Origin: J027 sp034437655
Lineage (GTDB): Bacteria > Chloroflexota > Anaerolineae > Aggregatilineales > J027
DNA length: 64,000 nucleotides
Assembly (NCBI GenBank): GCA_034437655.1
Contig: DAOTTU010000041.1
Location: forward strand, 1 to 64,000
Direction of reading: 5' to 3'
The position numbers were made by a program, and so were the translations under genes. A model generated the notes under the pieces. The model saw nothing but the letters and a program-made list of their open reading frames with translations. It was not told the origin of the DNA and ran no database searches. Below, piece after piece: positions 17,133 to 25,687 of this stretch (position 1 is its first letter; every line of letters starts with the position of its first letter).

Positions 17133-18599
17133 ATGACTACATCCTTCGCCCGGTTCTTTTTCCTGCTGAGCATCGCCGCTGTGGTGCTGCTGCAATTTCC
17201 ATCCGCCGGGCAGGCCCAACAGCCGCCGCCCCCTGAACAGGAACAGACATTTGGCATCGTCGGTGGGTACTGGCGACCAACCGCCGCTACCGAACTCGGC
17301 GTCCGGTGGGACCGCATCACCTTCGACTGGTCGCGCTTTCAACCCAATGGCCCCGGCGATTTCGTACGTGAAGCGGTGCGCCCCGCCTGGATAGAACGCA
17401 GCATTGCCGACGGTCGTCAGGTAGTTGGCATGATCGTCAACACCCCACCATGGGCTTCAGATGTGAGGACACCAGCGGGGGTGCCAGCCTCACTCTATCG
17501 CGCTGCGGACGATCCCGAGAACTTATGGGCGCTTTTTTTGCGGCAATTGGTGCAAGAATATGCGCCGCTTGGTGTGCATCACTGGATTATCTGGGATAAC
17601 ATCAACGCGCCGGCCGAGAGCCCCGATTTTCGCCTCGGTGGTGACATCGACACCTATGTACAGATGGTACGCATAGCCCACGAAGTTTTCCGTGCCGAAG
17701 ACGAAACTGCGCAACTTTATCTCGGTGGGCTGGTCGGCCTCCCTGCGCCGGACGATGCGATCCCGTATCTACAAACGTTTATTGATGAAATAAACGATGA
17801 CCCCCTCGCGCCGGCCAATAACTTTTACTTCGACGGTGTGACGCTCAACTTTCTGCTGGAACCTTCTACCAGTCGCACAGACATCCCAATGACAGACACG
17901 ATTATTCCGGCGCTTGCCCAAACCAGAGAGATACTTGAGACAACCGGCCTCAATGACAAAACTGTCTGGGTAACGGAACTCAACGCCAGCCCCACCCTGG
18001 ACCCTCTCGCCGGGCTGGCTGAAATACCATCAACAGGCATCACCGTAGAGCAACAGGCCGATTTCATTGTGCAAGGGAGCGCCCTCACGTTGACAACCGG
18101 AGCAGACCGCACAGCCGTCTATCAACTCTTCGACACTGACGCTCAGCCCAGCGAGGCACCCTTTAGTCTCATCCGTTTCGACAACAGTGTGCGCCCCGGC
18201 TTTACTGCCTATCAACATGCTATCCAACTCTTTGAAGGGGCAGAAAACACCGGCTACGATCAAAGCACAAACGGCCGGCTTGTGACCCTGACACAGCCAG
18301 AGCAGACAGTGTTTGTCATGTGGTCAGCACGCACCACGCCCGTTAGTTTCTGGATAGAGGCCCGCTTTGGTGATGAGTTACAGGTATTCGATTCACTGGG
18401 GAATGTGTTCCCCGAGCCACGGCAGGGCGTCGGCCCGGACGACACAACTGTACACGTTATTGATACGCCAGCGGCGCAGGCAACCGCGTCCGACATAGTA
18501 CTGGTGAGCGGATCGCCGCGCATTGTCGTGTTAAACACCACAGAACCCCGGCGTGTCTGGGCCTCACTGGGTGATGCGATTGGCGTTCAGTTGCGCTAA
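17133..18599 (+). CDS. Secreted glycoside-hydrolase-like TIM-barrel protein with altered acid/base site
   Basis: A 488-residue protein with a clear signal peptide (residues 1-28, FFFLLSIAAVVLLQFPSAGQAQ). The body resembles clan GH-A glycosidases (GH39/GH5-like): RWDRITFDWSRFQPNG, IVNTPPWAS, HHWIIWDNINAP and VWVTELNAS. In active enzymes the fourth-strand motif is usually WNEP; here it is WDNIN, so the acid/base Glu appears to be Asn, while the nucleophile-like Glu in TELN is kept. A beta-sandwich follows from about residue 370. It may bind glycan without cleaving it, or act by another route. It starts three bases after recJ and precedes two GT-C membrane proteins, which suggests surface glycan work. 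Confidence 0.75.
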   Translation: MTTSFARFFFLLSIAAVVLLQFPSAGQAQQPPPPEQEQTFGIVGGYWRPTAATELGVRWDRITFDWSRFQPNGPGDFVREAVRPAWIERSIADGRQVVGMIVNTPPWASDVRTPAGVPASLYRAADDPENLWALFLRQLVQEYAPLGVHHWIIWDNINAPAESPDFRLGGDIDTYVQMVRIAHEVFRAEDETAQLYLGGLVGLPAPDDAIPYLQTFIDEINDDPLAPANNFYFDGVTLNFLLEPSTSRTDIPMTDTIIPALAQTREILETTGLNDKTVWVTELNASPTLDPLAGLAEIPSTGITVEQQADFIVQGSALTLTTGADRTAVYQLFDTDAQPSEAPFSLIRFDNSVRPGFTAYQHAIQLFEGAENTGYDQSTNGRLVTLTQPEQTVFVMWSARTTPVSFWIEARFGDELQVFDSLGNVFPEPRQGVGPDDTTVHVIDTPAAQATASDIVLVSGSPRIVVLNTTEPRRVWASLGDAIGVQLR

Positions 18600-18619
18600 G
18601 CAGACTCACAATCGTCTGA

Positions 18620-20071
18620 ATGATGCGGATTCAAGCTGCGATACAACACCTTCCTTTTGTCCTCACGCTACTCGCGGTTGTGTCTGGTAGCGGTGCTGTG
18701 TACGCCTGGTCTGTTGGTGAGCCATTCTACAGCACCGATGGCCTCGCCATGTACTATGCAGCGTGGTCACTGGGGGTTGAAGGCCGGTTAGATGTCCCAC
18801 CCATTGATATTGCACAAATCGTCCGAGGGCAGGATGAACGCTATTTTAGCAAATACGATCCCGCTCTGCCGGCCCTCGCCTCGCACATCGTCTATCACGC
18901 TGATAAAGTCGCAGAGGAAGCAATTGCGAACCGTTTCGCCGTGGCTGCAATTGCGGTTATGCTTGTCCCTGTGCTGGCGATGGCACTCGCGATGGGGGCA
19001 TGGTTTGTGCTGGCGGTGCAGCATGGTGTTGACTTACGCGGTGCGGTGTTATTGACGCTGGTTGTCGCACTGGGGACAAGTGTATGGCCCTATGCCCGTT
19101 TGTTTTTTGCCGAAGCAATCACGACCCTATGTCTGGTCGCAGGAGCAACCTGGCTACGTGTACGCAATAATTTTACAGCACCGCAGTTAATCGGCGTCAG
19201 TCTGTTGTTAGGGCTCAGTGTGATGTCACGGGCCCACACGCTTATTTTCGTCGTGACGTTTCTGGGGTTTGTGCTGACACTAAAGCCGAAATCCGTGCGC
19301 TGGTGGCACCCTCCCCTTTTGTTGATAGGCCCCGTGCTGGCGGTGATGGTGCTTGGTCTGCATAACTGGTTGCGCTTTGGTGACATGCTGTCCACAGGCT
19401 ACAGCGAAGAAGGATTCACCACCTTTCCGCTGGTCGGATTGGTCGGCTTTCTGGTTAGCCCGGGGAAAAGCGTATTTCTCTATGCACCGCCGCTGGTGCT
19501 TAGTGCGTTGCTATGGCCACGCTTTCGCCGCCGTTTTCCCGATTCAGCATGGCTTTTGGTCTGGCTGACGGTGCCGCCGTTGCTATTTTACAGTACATGG
19601 TGGGCATGGCATGGGGGGTGGTCGTGGGGGCCACGTTTTTTGGTGCCACTGATGCCGTTATGGTGTTTGCCACTGGTCGCGTTGCCACGTCGCCCCGTCT
19701 GGATTGCTGCTGCTGTGCTGAGCTTTGCGGTGGGCGTCGGTGTACAGGTAGTGGGCACATTTACGAATATGAACGTTGTCTATACAGATGCCATCCAGAC
19801 AATACAGGTTCAGGATGACGAACGTGTTTACGCTATGGTACACTACGACGTTGTGCATTCCCCCCTCTATGTGGCTTACTTGCAAGCGCAAAGCGGAGAC
19901 TGGGAACCACAAGCGATTTACGAACTACAATCAACGGATTTAACAGCCGATTGGGTGTATGGTGTGCCGCAAGCCGTGGAACGCATCGCACTCGTTAGTG
20001 GGGTGTGGTTACTCTGGTGTGTCGGGCGTAACCCTCGGTTGCCGTGGTCAAGAACAAAGAGACAGGACTAA
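18620..20071 (+). CDS. Polytopic GT-C-type glycosyltransferase-like membrane protein
   Basis: A 483-residue integral membrane protein with about ten transmembrane helices. The first loop (FYSTDGLAMYYAAWSL, followed by DERYFSKYDPALP) and the C-terminal loop HGGWSWGPRFLVPLMP are typical of the Chloroflexota and actinobacterial relatives of ArnT/PMT (GT39-like) transferases, which move sugars from polyprenyl phosphate on the outer face of the membrane. The donor and acceptor are unknown. It lies 20 bases after the secreted glycosidase-like gene and 3 bases before yqhQ. Confidence 0.75.
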   Translation: MMRIQAAIQHLPFVLTLLAVVSGSGAVYAWSVGEPFYSTDGLAMYYAAWSLGVEGRLDVPPIDIAQIVRGQDERYFSKYDPALPALASHIVYHADKVAEEAIANRFAVAAIAVMLVPVLAMALAMGAWFVLAVQHGVDLRGAVLLTLVVALGTSVWPYARLFFAEAITTLCLVAGATWLRVRNNFTAPQLIGVSLLLGLSVMSRAHTLIFVVTFLGFVLTLKPKSVRWWHPPLLLIGPVLAVMVLGLHNWLRFGDMLSTGYSEEGFTTFPLVGLVGFLVSPGKSVFLYAPPLVLSALLWPRFRRRFPDSAWLLVWLTVPPLLFYSTWWAWHGGWSWGPRFLVPLMPLWCLPLVALPRRPVWIAAAVLSFAVGVGVQVVGTFTNMNVVYTDAIQTIQVQDDERVYAMVHYDVVHSPLYVAYLQAQSGDWEPQAIYELQSTDLTADWVYGVPQAVERIALVSGVWLLWCVGRNPRLPWSRTKRQD

Positions 20072-20074
20072 GAT

Positions 20075-21253
20075 ATGGCGGAACAGGAACCAAAATTCAA
20101 CTATGGCGGGCAAGCTGTGATAGAGGGTGTCATGATGCGCGGTTCGCAGATTGCAGCCGTAGCCGTCCGTGACCCTGAACAGAACGTCGTTATTCACGAG
20201 GAACGGCTGAACTCGGCGCTGTATCGTGGGCGTATCGGCAAAATCCCCTTTGTGCGCGGCCTGGTTGGCTTGTGGGACGCTCTGGTTTTGGGAATGCGAG
20301 CCCTCATCTGGAGCGCCAACATCGCTCTCATTGAGGAAGAAGAACCTCCAAAACAAGACACTGGCCGCAAAGGGGGTCTTTTCGGCGGGGTGCCGTTCAT
20401 CGGTAAGACACTCACAGTACTCAGCTATAGCTTGCGAACCCTGCCAAGCACGCTGGGTATGGCCTTTGATGGCGGCAACCGGGCCGATCCAATCCCGCCT
20501 ACAGACCCCTCCCCGACAGAGCCTGAAGCGCCCAAAAGCCGCGCCGACCACGAGAACGCCTTTTCGGATGTGGCTGTCGTTGGGCTCGTCGCAACCTCAC
20601 TGACGATGAGTGTCGGTCTATTTCTGGTGCTGCCGGCTGTACTCTCTGACCTTGCAGGGACCGCGCTTGGTTCCGATAGTCGCCTGCTCAAAGACACCAT
20701 CGAAGCAGTGGTGAAACTGGCACTGTTCATCGGCTATATTGCGGCGATTGGCATGATGGAAGACGTTAAGCGGCTATTTGGCTATCATGGCGCGGAACAT
20801 AAGACGATTAACGCTTACGAGGCCGACGCTGAACTCATCCCCGGTGAAGTCCAGAAACATTCAATCGAGCATCCCCGCTGCGGCACAGCATTTCTGTTGA
20901 TGGTCATCGTCTTCAGTGTAGTGGCCCACGCCATCACCGGCCGCCCGGATAACTTCTTCCTGCTGATCCTCTCGCGCATTGTGGCAACGCCGCTCGTCGC
21001 CGGGATGGCCTACGAGTTCATCAAATTTACGGCCAAACACAGCGAAAACCCGATCATTCAGGCGATCATCATCCCCAACCTGATGCTGCAACACCTGACC
21101 ACACGCCAGCCCGATGATTCAATGGTAGAAGTAGCCATTCATGCCCTGGAACGAGTTATCGAAGCGGAAGAAGCGGTGCAGCGTGGCGAAAGCATCGCCC
21201 CACAGAACGAAATCATCATTCCCGCCACACCCGCCGCCAGTGGAGCCGACTAA
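20075..21253 (+). CDS. yqhQ: DUF1385 / YqhQ family membrane protein
   Basis: A 392-residue member of the DUF1385 family. Signatures are NYGGQAVIEGVMMRG at the N-terminus, RGRIGKIPFVRGL, and YHGAEHKTINAYEA with SIEHPRCGTAFLL further on. At least four transmembrane helices are visible. It carries an extra low-complexity Pro/Asp/Glu-rich insert around residues 88-165. The family's biochemical role is not established. An AGGA precedes the ATG; the gene starts 3 bases after the GT-C gene and ends 2 bases before the first GNAT. Confidence 0.9.
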   Translation: MAEQEPKFNYGGQAVIEGVMMRGSQIAAVAVRDPEQNVVIHEERLNSALYRGRIGKIPFVRGLVGLWDALVLGMRALIWSANIALIEEEEPPKQDTGRKGGLFGGVPFIGKTLTVLSYSLRTLPSTLGMAFDGGNRADPIPPTDPSPTEPEAPKSRADHENAFSDVAVVGLVATSLTMSVGLFLVLPAVLSDLAGTALGSDSRLLKDTIEAVVKLALFIGYIAAIGMMEDVKRLFGYHGAEHKTINAYEADAELIPGEVQKHSIEHPRCGTAFLLMVIVFSVVAHAITGRPDNFFLLILSRIVATPLVAGMAYEFIKFTAKHSENPIIQAIIIPNLMLQHLTTRQPDDSMVEVAIHALERVIEAEEAVQRGESIAPQNEIIIPATPAASGAD

Positions 21254-21255
21254 AA

Positions 21256-21816
21256 ATGCTGGGAAATCGTCTCATTCGGGGTGAAAAAGTCTATCTGGGG
21301 CCCTTGCGCGTGGACGATGCGCCGCGCTTTGCAGAATGGTTTGCTGACCTGGAATTTCTGGCGCTGTTGGGTACAAATCCGCTGCGCCAGATGACGCTAC
21401 AAACTGAACAACAATGGCTTGAGGCACAGGTCAAAAACGAGAACAGCTATCAGTTTGGCATCTACACCTGTAGCGATAACGAGATCATCGGCTCCGCAGG
21501 CCTACATGCTCCCCACTGGCGTAACCGTAGTGCTGAGTTAGGTATTGCGGTCGGAAATAAAGCGTTTTGGGGCAAAGGCTACGGCACTGAAGCCTCGCGT
21601 CTGGTACTCAATTACGGGTTCTGGGAACTCAACTTGCACCGAATTAGCCTCCTTGTCTATGCCTACAATCATCGGGCGATTCGCTCGTATGAAAAGCTCG
21701 GCTTCGTGCATGAAGTTGTGCGCCGCGAGGCCGTTTACCGCGACGGGCACTATTACGATATTCTCGTCATGAGCCTACTACGCCATGAATGGGGGCTGCC
21801 CCATGCTGGGAAATAA
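21256..21816 (+). CDS. GNAT N-acetyltransferase, RimJ/RimL-like (first of tandem pair)
   Basis: A 186-residue GNAT. It begins RGEKVYLGPLRVDD and has the acetyl-CoA-binding loop NKAFWGKGYGTEASRL and the C-terminal YNHRAIRSYEKLGFVHEVVRREAVYRDGHYYD, typical of RimJ/RimL-type enzymes that acetylate protein N-termini or small amines. It is a clear paralogue of the next gene and overlaps it by 14 bases. The target is unknown. Confidence 0.92.
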   Translation: MLGNRLIRGEKVYLGPLRVDDAPRFAEWFADLEFLALLGTNPLRQMTLQTEQQWLEAQVKNENSYQFGIYTCSDNEIIGSAGLHAPHWRNRSAELGIAVGNKAFWGKGYGTEASRLVLNYGFWELNLHRISLLVYAYNHRAIRSYEKLGFVHEVVRREAVYRDGHYYDILVMSLLRHEWGLPHAGK

Positions 21817-22363
21817 CTTACTACGCGGGGAAAAGGTCTATCTCACAACCAACACCCATGACAATGATGCGTATTTTGCGGATTGTTTTAACGATTTCGA
21901 CTTTGCGACCCTGACGTCGTTTGACCTGCGCATGAATACACCTGAAACCCAACGTCAACGCACAGAAAGCGGCCACAATAGCAAAGATCAATTTCACTTC
22001 GCCGTGCATATTCTTGACACGGACCAACTCATTGGTGTGTGTTCGCTGGTGCGCATTGATTGGAAAAATCGCGGTGCCATGCTCGGAATTTCTATCACAG
22101 AGCAAAACTGCTGGGGCAAAGGCTATGGTTCAGACGCCAGCAACGTGTTATTGCGCTGGGCATTTTACGAGCTAGGTCTACACCGGGTAGATCTGGGCGT
22201 ATTTGCCTACAATCCGCGGGCTATTCGTGCTTATGAAAAGCTCGGTTTTGTGCATGAAGGGCGCGAACGTGAGGCGCTCTTCCGTGATGGTACCTACCAT
22301 GACATTCTGATAATGTCGATTTTGCAGCATGAGTGGCGTGCGCGTCAGGAATCCGATGCTTGA
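21803..22363 (+). CDS. GNAT N-acetyltransferase, RimJ/RimL-like (second of tandem pair)
   Basis: A 186-residue GNAT starting MLGNNLLRGEKVYL, the same opening as its upstream neighbour. It keeps the loop ITEQNCWGKGYGSDASNV and the ending YNPRAIRAYEKLGFVHEGREREALFRDGTYHD. The two are the product of local duplication and have diverged in the N-terminal acceptor half (residues 15-80), which suggests different substrates. I prefer the ATG at 21803 over 21785 because it aligns with the paralogue's start; it overlaps the upstream gene by 14 bases. Confidence 0.92.
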   Translation: MLGNNLLRGEKVYLTTNTHDNDAYFADCFNDFDFATLTSFDLRMNTPETQRQRTESGHNSKDQFHFAVHILDTDQLIGVCSLVRIDWKNRGAMLGISITEQNCWGKGYGSDASNVLLRWAFYELGLHRVDLGVFAYNPRAIRAYEKLGFVHEGREREALFRDGTYHDILIMSILQHEWRARQESDA

Positions 22364-22431
22364 CGAATACGCCAAACACTTCGACAATCGCGACAGTTTT
22401 CGCAACCAAGTGAAATTCTATTGCATAGACA

Positions 22432-24495
22432 ATGTTTGATATTTTACGACAACACCCACGCCGGGCCCTGATGTTGCTTGGTGCGGTGGGTATAGTGGCA
22501 AGCGTTTATTTGCTGCTGGTGATCGACTTCAACCGTGCGCAAAATAACGGCAACATCGGTGCTTTGCTGGACGACACGTGGATTCATGTCCGCTTTGCCT
22601 CCCACATCGCTGCCGGGGAAGGGTTGTCCTACAATGAGGGTGTGCCGACCTCTGGCGCGACGAGTCCGCTGTGGGTAATGCTGCTGGCACTGCCTTTTGC
22701 GCTGTTTGACCCTGACATTATGCAACAGGTGGATATTGCCATTTACATGAGCGCCGTGGGGCATGTTCTCACTACACTGACCATCACGGCCTTCGGCTGG
22801 TGGGTATCGCGGCGGGCGTGGGTTGGCTTTGCCGCCGGGGTCATCACCGCGTTAACCGGGCGCTTCATCTGGATGGGCCTGACGGGCATGGAAATCACGA
22901 CCTTCACGCTGCTTTGCATCATCGCCATCTGGAGCCATCTGCACGATGTGCGCATTGGGCGTTCGTTTGGCTGGCGCACCGGAATTTTGCTGGCAATGGC
23001 AACACTGGCGCGGCCAGAAGCCTATCTGCTGGCGGTGCTGGTGGGGTTAGATGCATTTTTCTTCATCCCCTTGCGTGACCAGCGCAGCATCAAAGCGGTA
23101 CGCGCGGCTTTTGCGTATGGGTGGCGGGGCATCGTGTCGTATGTGCTGCTGGCCGGCAGCTACCCAATCGCTAATCTCTTGATTGACGGTTACCCTTTAC
23201 CCAACACGTTCCGTGCCAAGTCTTATCTCGGTGAGGAGTTCCCCGACCTACCACGCGCTCTATTGTGGATGGCGAATCGTGACCACGGCGCATTGTTTAT
23301 TGCATTGGCTGCAATCGGTATCCTCACCGTGAGTTGGCGAATGCTGCGTCCGCGTGCTGACAGTGGACTACATGTGCTGTGGGCTCCTATCTTCATGCTA
23401 GCGGTGTTATATCTGGGGGCCGAACGCTATGTTGTGAACCATTCACGCTACATTGCGCCCTCAATCCCATTCGTTGCACTCTCGGCGGTGCTGGGTGTGC
23501 AGACATTGCGTGGTGCCTTGCTACGCTGGCGGCCAAACGCACGAATGCTGGGTAGGTTCACAACCGCATTGTTGCTCGGCATTGTCGCTGCGTTGACCTT
23601 TACACATGGTATTCCACATGGGGCCCAGGTGGCGAACGATACCGGGCAACTGCGGGCCATGCATGTTCAGGCTGGTTATTGGTTCGCAGCGCGCACTGAA
23701 CCCGACGATGTGATTGCCTTGAACGATGTTGGTGCAATTGTCCACATTTCAGACCGCGAAGTGCTGGACCTCGAAGGTCTGGTTTCACCTCGGGTAATTG
23801 ATGCCACCAACGACGAAATTGAACGCACATGTGACCATGACCTCGAACTGGCAAGGCTCATCATGCGTGAACAGGTGCGCTTCGTCGGTGTGTTCCCCTG
23901 GTTCTATCCATGCTTAACTGCTTTGGAGGCCTTGCAACCAGAAACGCTATTCACGATCACGGGGCCGACTGTGCTGGCAGGTGGCGAGATGGTGGTCTAT
24001 TTCCCGGTCTGGGAACACTGGCCGCTGCAACTGGACTTTCCCACCACCGCAACCCCGGTCACGATACCGTTCGCAGATGGCATTACCCTCGCGGCTTATG
24101 ACGTCACTATAGAAAGCGATACGCTAACAGTGAGACTCTGGTGGGAAGCATCCAAACAGCCCACAACGGACTATCACGTTTTTGTCCATGTTGTAGACGC
24201 TGATGGGCAGATTGTTCAAACCAGCGACGGCCGTAACTTGCAGAATGATGCAATCCCCCAACAGTCTACCGGGTTTGCTTTTCAGACAAGCTGGTGGCGT
24301 GCTGGCGACATCATCCCGGATACACACCACATCCCCCTCACCAATGGTGATAGCGCTATACTCGATACAGCCCATCTAAGCATCGGGCTCTATGCGTTTC
24401 CCGGGCTTCAGCGTTTACCGCGACAGGATGGCGCAGGCGAGACCGTCAGGTTGCCACTAAATCCTCGCACGATGGCGCAGGATGTGTCACAATAG
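22432..24495 (+). CDS. Large GT-C-type glycosyltransferase-like membrane protein with C-terminal beta domain
   Basis: A 687-residue protein. The first 420 or so residues hold about ten transmembrane helices. The first extracytoplasmic loop reads LDDTWIHVRFASHIAAGEG, then GATSPLW, a pattern shared with polyprenyl-phosphate-sugar transferases such as the arabinofuranosyltransferase AftB group; the DD pair is the likely catalytic or metal-binding site. Residues about 430-540 form a soluble loop, and about 560-670 a beta-sandwich (ITLAAYDVTIESDTLTVRLWW). It is the second GT-C protein of this run. Substrate unknown. Confidence 0.75.
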   Translation: MFDILRQHPRRALMLLGAVGIVASVYLLLVIDFNRAQNNGNIGALLDDTWIHVRFASHIAAGEGLSYNEGVPTSGATSPLWVMLLALPFALFDPDIMQQVDIAIYMSAVGHVLTTLTITAFGWWVSRRAWVGFAAGVITALTGRFIWMGLTGMEITTFTLLCIIAIWSHLHDVRIGRSFGWRTGILLAMATLARPEAYLLAVLVGLDAFFFIPLRDQRSIKAVRAAFAYGWRGIVSYVLLAGSYPIANLLIDGYPLPNTFRAKSYLGEEFPDLPRALLWMANRDHGALFIALAAIGILTVSWRMLRPRADSGLHVLWAPIFMLAVLYLGAERYVVNHSRYIAPSIPFVALSAVLGVQTLRGALLRWRPNARMLGRFTTALLLGIVAALTFTHGIPHGAQVANDTGQLRAMHVQAGYWFAARTEPDDVIALNDVGAIVHISDREVLDLEGLVSPRVIDATNDEIERTCDHDLELARLIMREQVRFVGVFPWFYPCLTALEALQPETLFTITGPTVLAGGEMVVYFPVWEHWPLQLDFPTTATPVTIPFADGITLAAYDVTIESDTLTVRLWWEASKQPTTDYHVFVHVVDADGQIVQTSDGRNLQNDAIPQQSTGFAFQTSWWRAGDIIPDTHHIPLTNGDSAILDTAHLSIGLYAFPGLQRLPRQDGAGETVRLPLNPRTMAQDVSQ

Positions 24496-24542
24496 TCGCC
24501 AAATGAGATACTGATGATACACGCACAGGAGGCATGACGCCG

Positions 24543-25520
24543 ATGTCTGTTAGAGAACCACTGAATGTAGAAGAAAATGCCGTTGCGGCTGTAGCTGGTC
24601 TGGGTATCCTGTTTGCTATGGTCGCAGGTATATTGATCGGTTTTGGCGACGATAGCGATGCGGTCAATACACTATTTCTGGTTGGGTTAGGGCTCGTGGT
24701 GCTGGGTGTTGCTGGCTGGCTGGCGGTGTTGCGTCCGTGGGAGCAATACGACGACCTGCAAACCCCGCTCTACAAAGGCCATCATCACGCCGCAGAAGAA
24801 GCGGCCCCCGCGCCAGAGATTCGCACCACCGTTGAAGACCCGCTCAGTGAACCAACATCCGGCACGGTGGTCGGGGCCGTGGTCGAACCAGAAACCGCAC
24901 CGCCCCAACAACCCAACACAACAACTACCACGAGTGCGCCGCCGGCTGAACCTGTCGTTGAGCCTGAAGTGGTCGAGATTGAGCATGTTGTGGAACACCC
25001 TGCTGAAACGGCACCGGCTGAGGTTGAAGCCACTGGCGATGACGATTTGCAGATGATTGAAGGCATTGGCAACAAGTCCGAACAGGCTCTGAAGGAATAT
25101 GGCATTACCACATTTGCACAACTTGCCGCTTATGATCCGTTCGAGCTTGAGCGGCTTGTCAAGGAAGAGCTGAGTGTGCGCCTTGTTGGAAGTACTATTG
25201 CGTGGGTGCGTCAGGCAAAATTAGCTGCCGCAGGTGACTTGACCGCGCTCGAACAACTTCAGGAGCGTGTAACAAGCGGCTATCTCTACGACGACTTGAC
25301 GCAGATTGTCGGCATTGATGAGGCAGCACAAGACGCCCTCTATGAGGCAAAAATCCGTGCTTTCGATAATCTCGCCGTTGCCCCTGCCGAGACGCTTCAG
25401 GCTGCTCTGGAATCAGCAGGTATTGAGGGTGCGTCTCACGTAGAAAGCTGGCCGCAGCAGGCAAAATTTATTGTTGATGGGGATTTAAGCGGGCTGGCAG
25501 ATTATCAGGCAAACCTTTAA
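24543..25520 (+). CDS. Membrane-anchored helix-hairpin-helix (DUF4332-like) protein
   Basis: A 325-residue protein with two N-terminal transmembrane helices (about residues 15-60), an acidic, Pro/Thr/Glu-rich linker (about 80-165) and two helix-hairpin-helix-like repeats (LQMIEGIGNKSEQALKEYGI, then LTQIVGIDEAAQDALYEAKI). Such repeats usually bind DNA or proteins without sequence preference. I start at the ATG at 24543, 10 bases after AGGAGG; the ATG at 24534 is only one base from it. It closes the recJ-led plus-strand run. Confidence 0.78.
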   Translation: MSVREPLNVEENAVAAVAGLGILFAMVAGILIGFGDDSDAVNTLFLVGLGLVVLGVAGWLAVLRPWEQYDDLQTPLYKGHHHAAEEAAPAPEIRTTVEDPLSEPTSGTVVGAVVEPETAPPQQPNTTTTTSAPPAEPVVEPEVVEIEHVVEHPAETAPAEVEATGDDDLQMIEGIGNKSEQALKEYGITTFAQLAAYDPFELERLVKEELSVRLVGSTIAWVRQAKLAAAGDLTALEQLQERVTSGYLYDDLTQIVGIDEAAQDALYEAKIRAFDNLAVAPAETLQAALESAGIEGASHVESWPQQAKFIVDGDLSGLADYQANL

Positions 25521-25568
25521 TGGCGTCGTGATACTGGATTTGCGTGATCTGTCACACTTTCATGTTTT

Positions 25569-25642
25569 GGGAGAAGGCACAGCTTCTCCCCTACAAGCAT
25601 CGTCATATGCAGTTTTACGTAGGAGCAGAGGTGCCCCTCTGC
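25569..25642. repeat. REPIN-like pair of hairpins in a convergent intergenic region
   Basis: Two perfect hairpins lie 34 bases apart. The first is GGGAGAAG / CTTCTCCC with a 6-base loop (25569-25590); the second is GCAGAGG / CCTCTGC with a 4-base loop (25625-25642). CCCCTAC ends the first and GTAGGAG begins the second, so the whole unit is inverted-repeat-like. It lies between the 3' ends of convergent genes (25520 and 25688), a typical place for REP/REPIN elements, and could also serve as a bidirectional terminator. Copy number elsewhere is unknown. Confidence 0.5.
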
Positions 25643-25687
25643 CCGAAAAATATCGTTAATTTATCCGAACACGGTATGAATCTTTGG

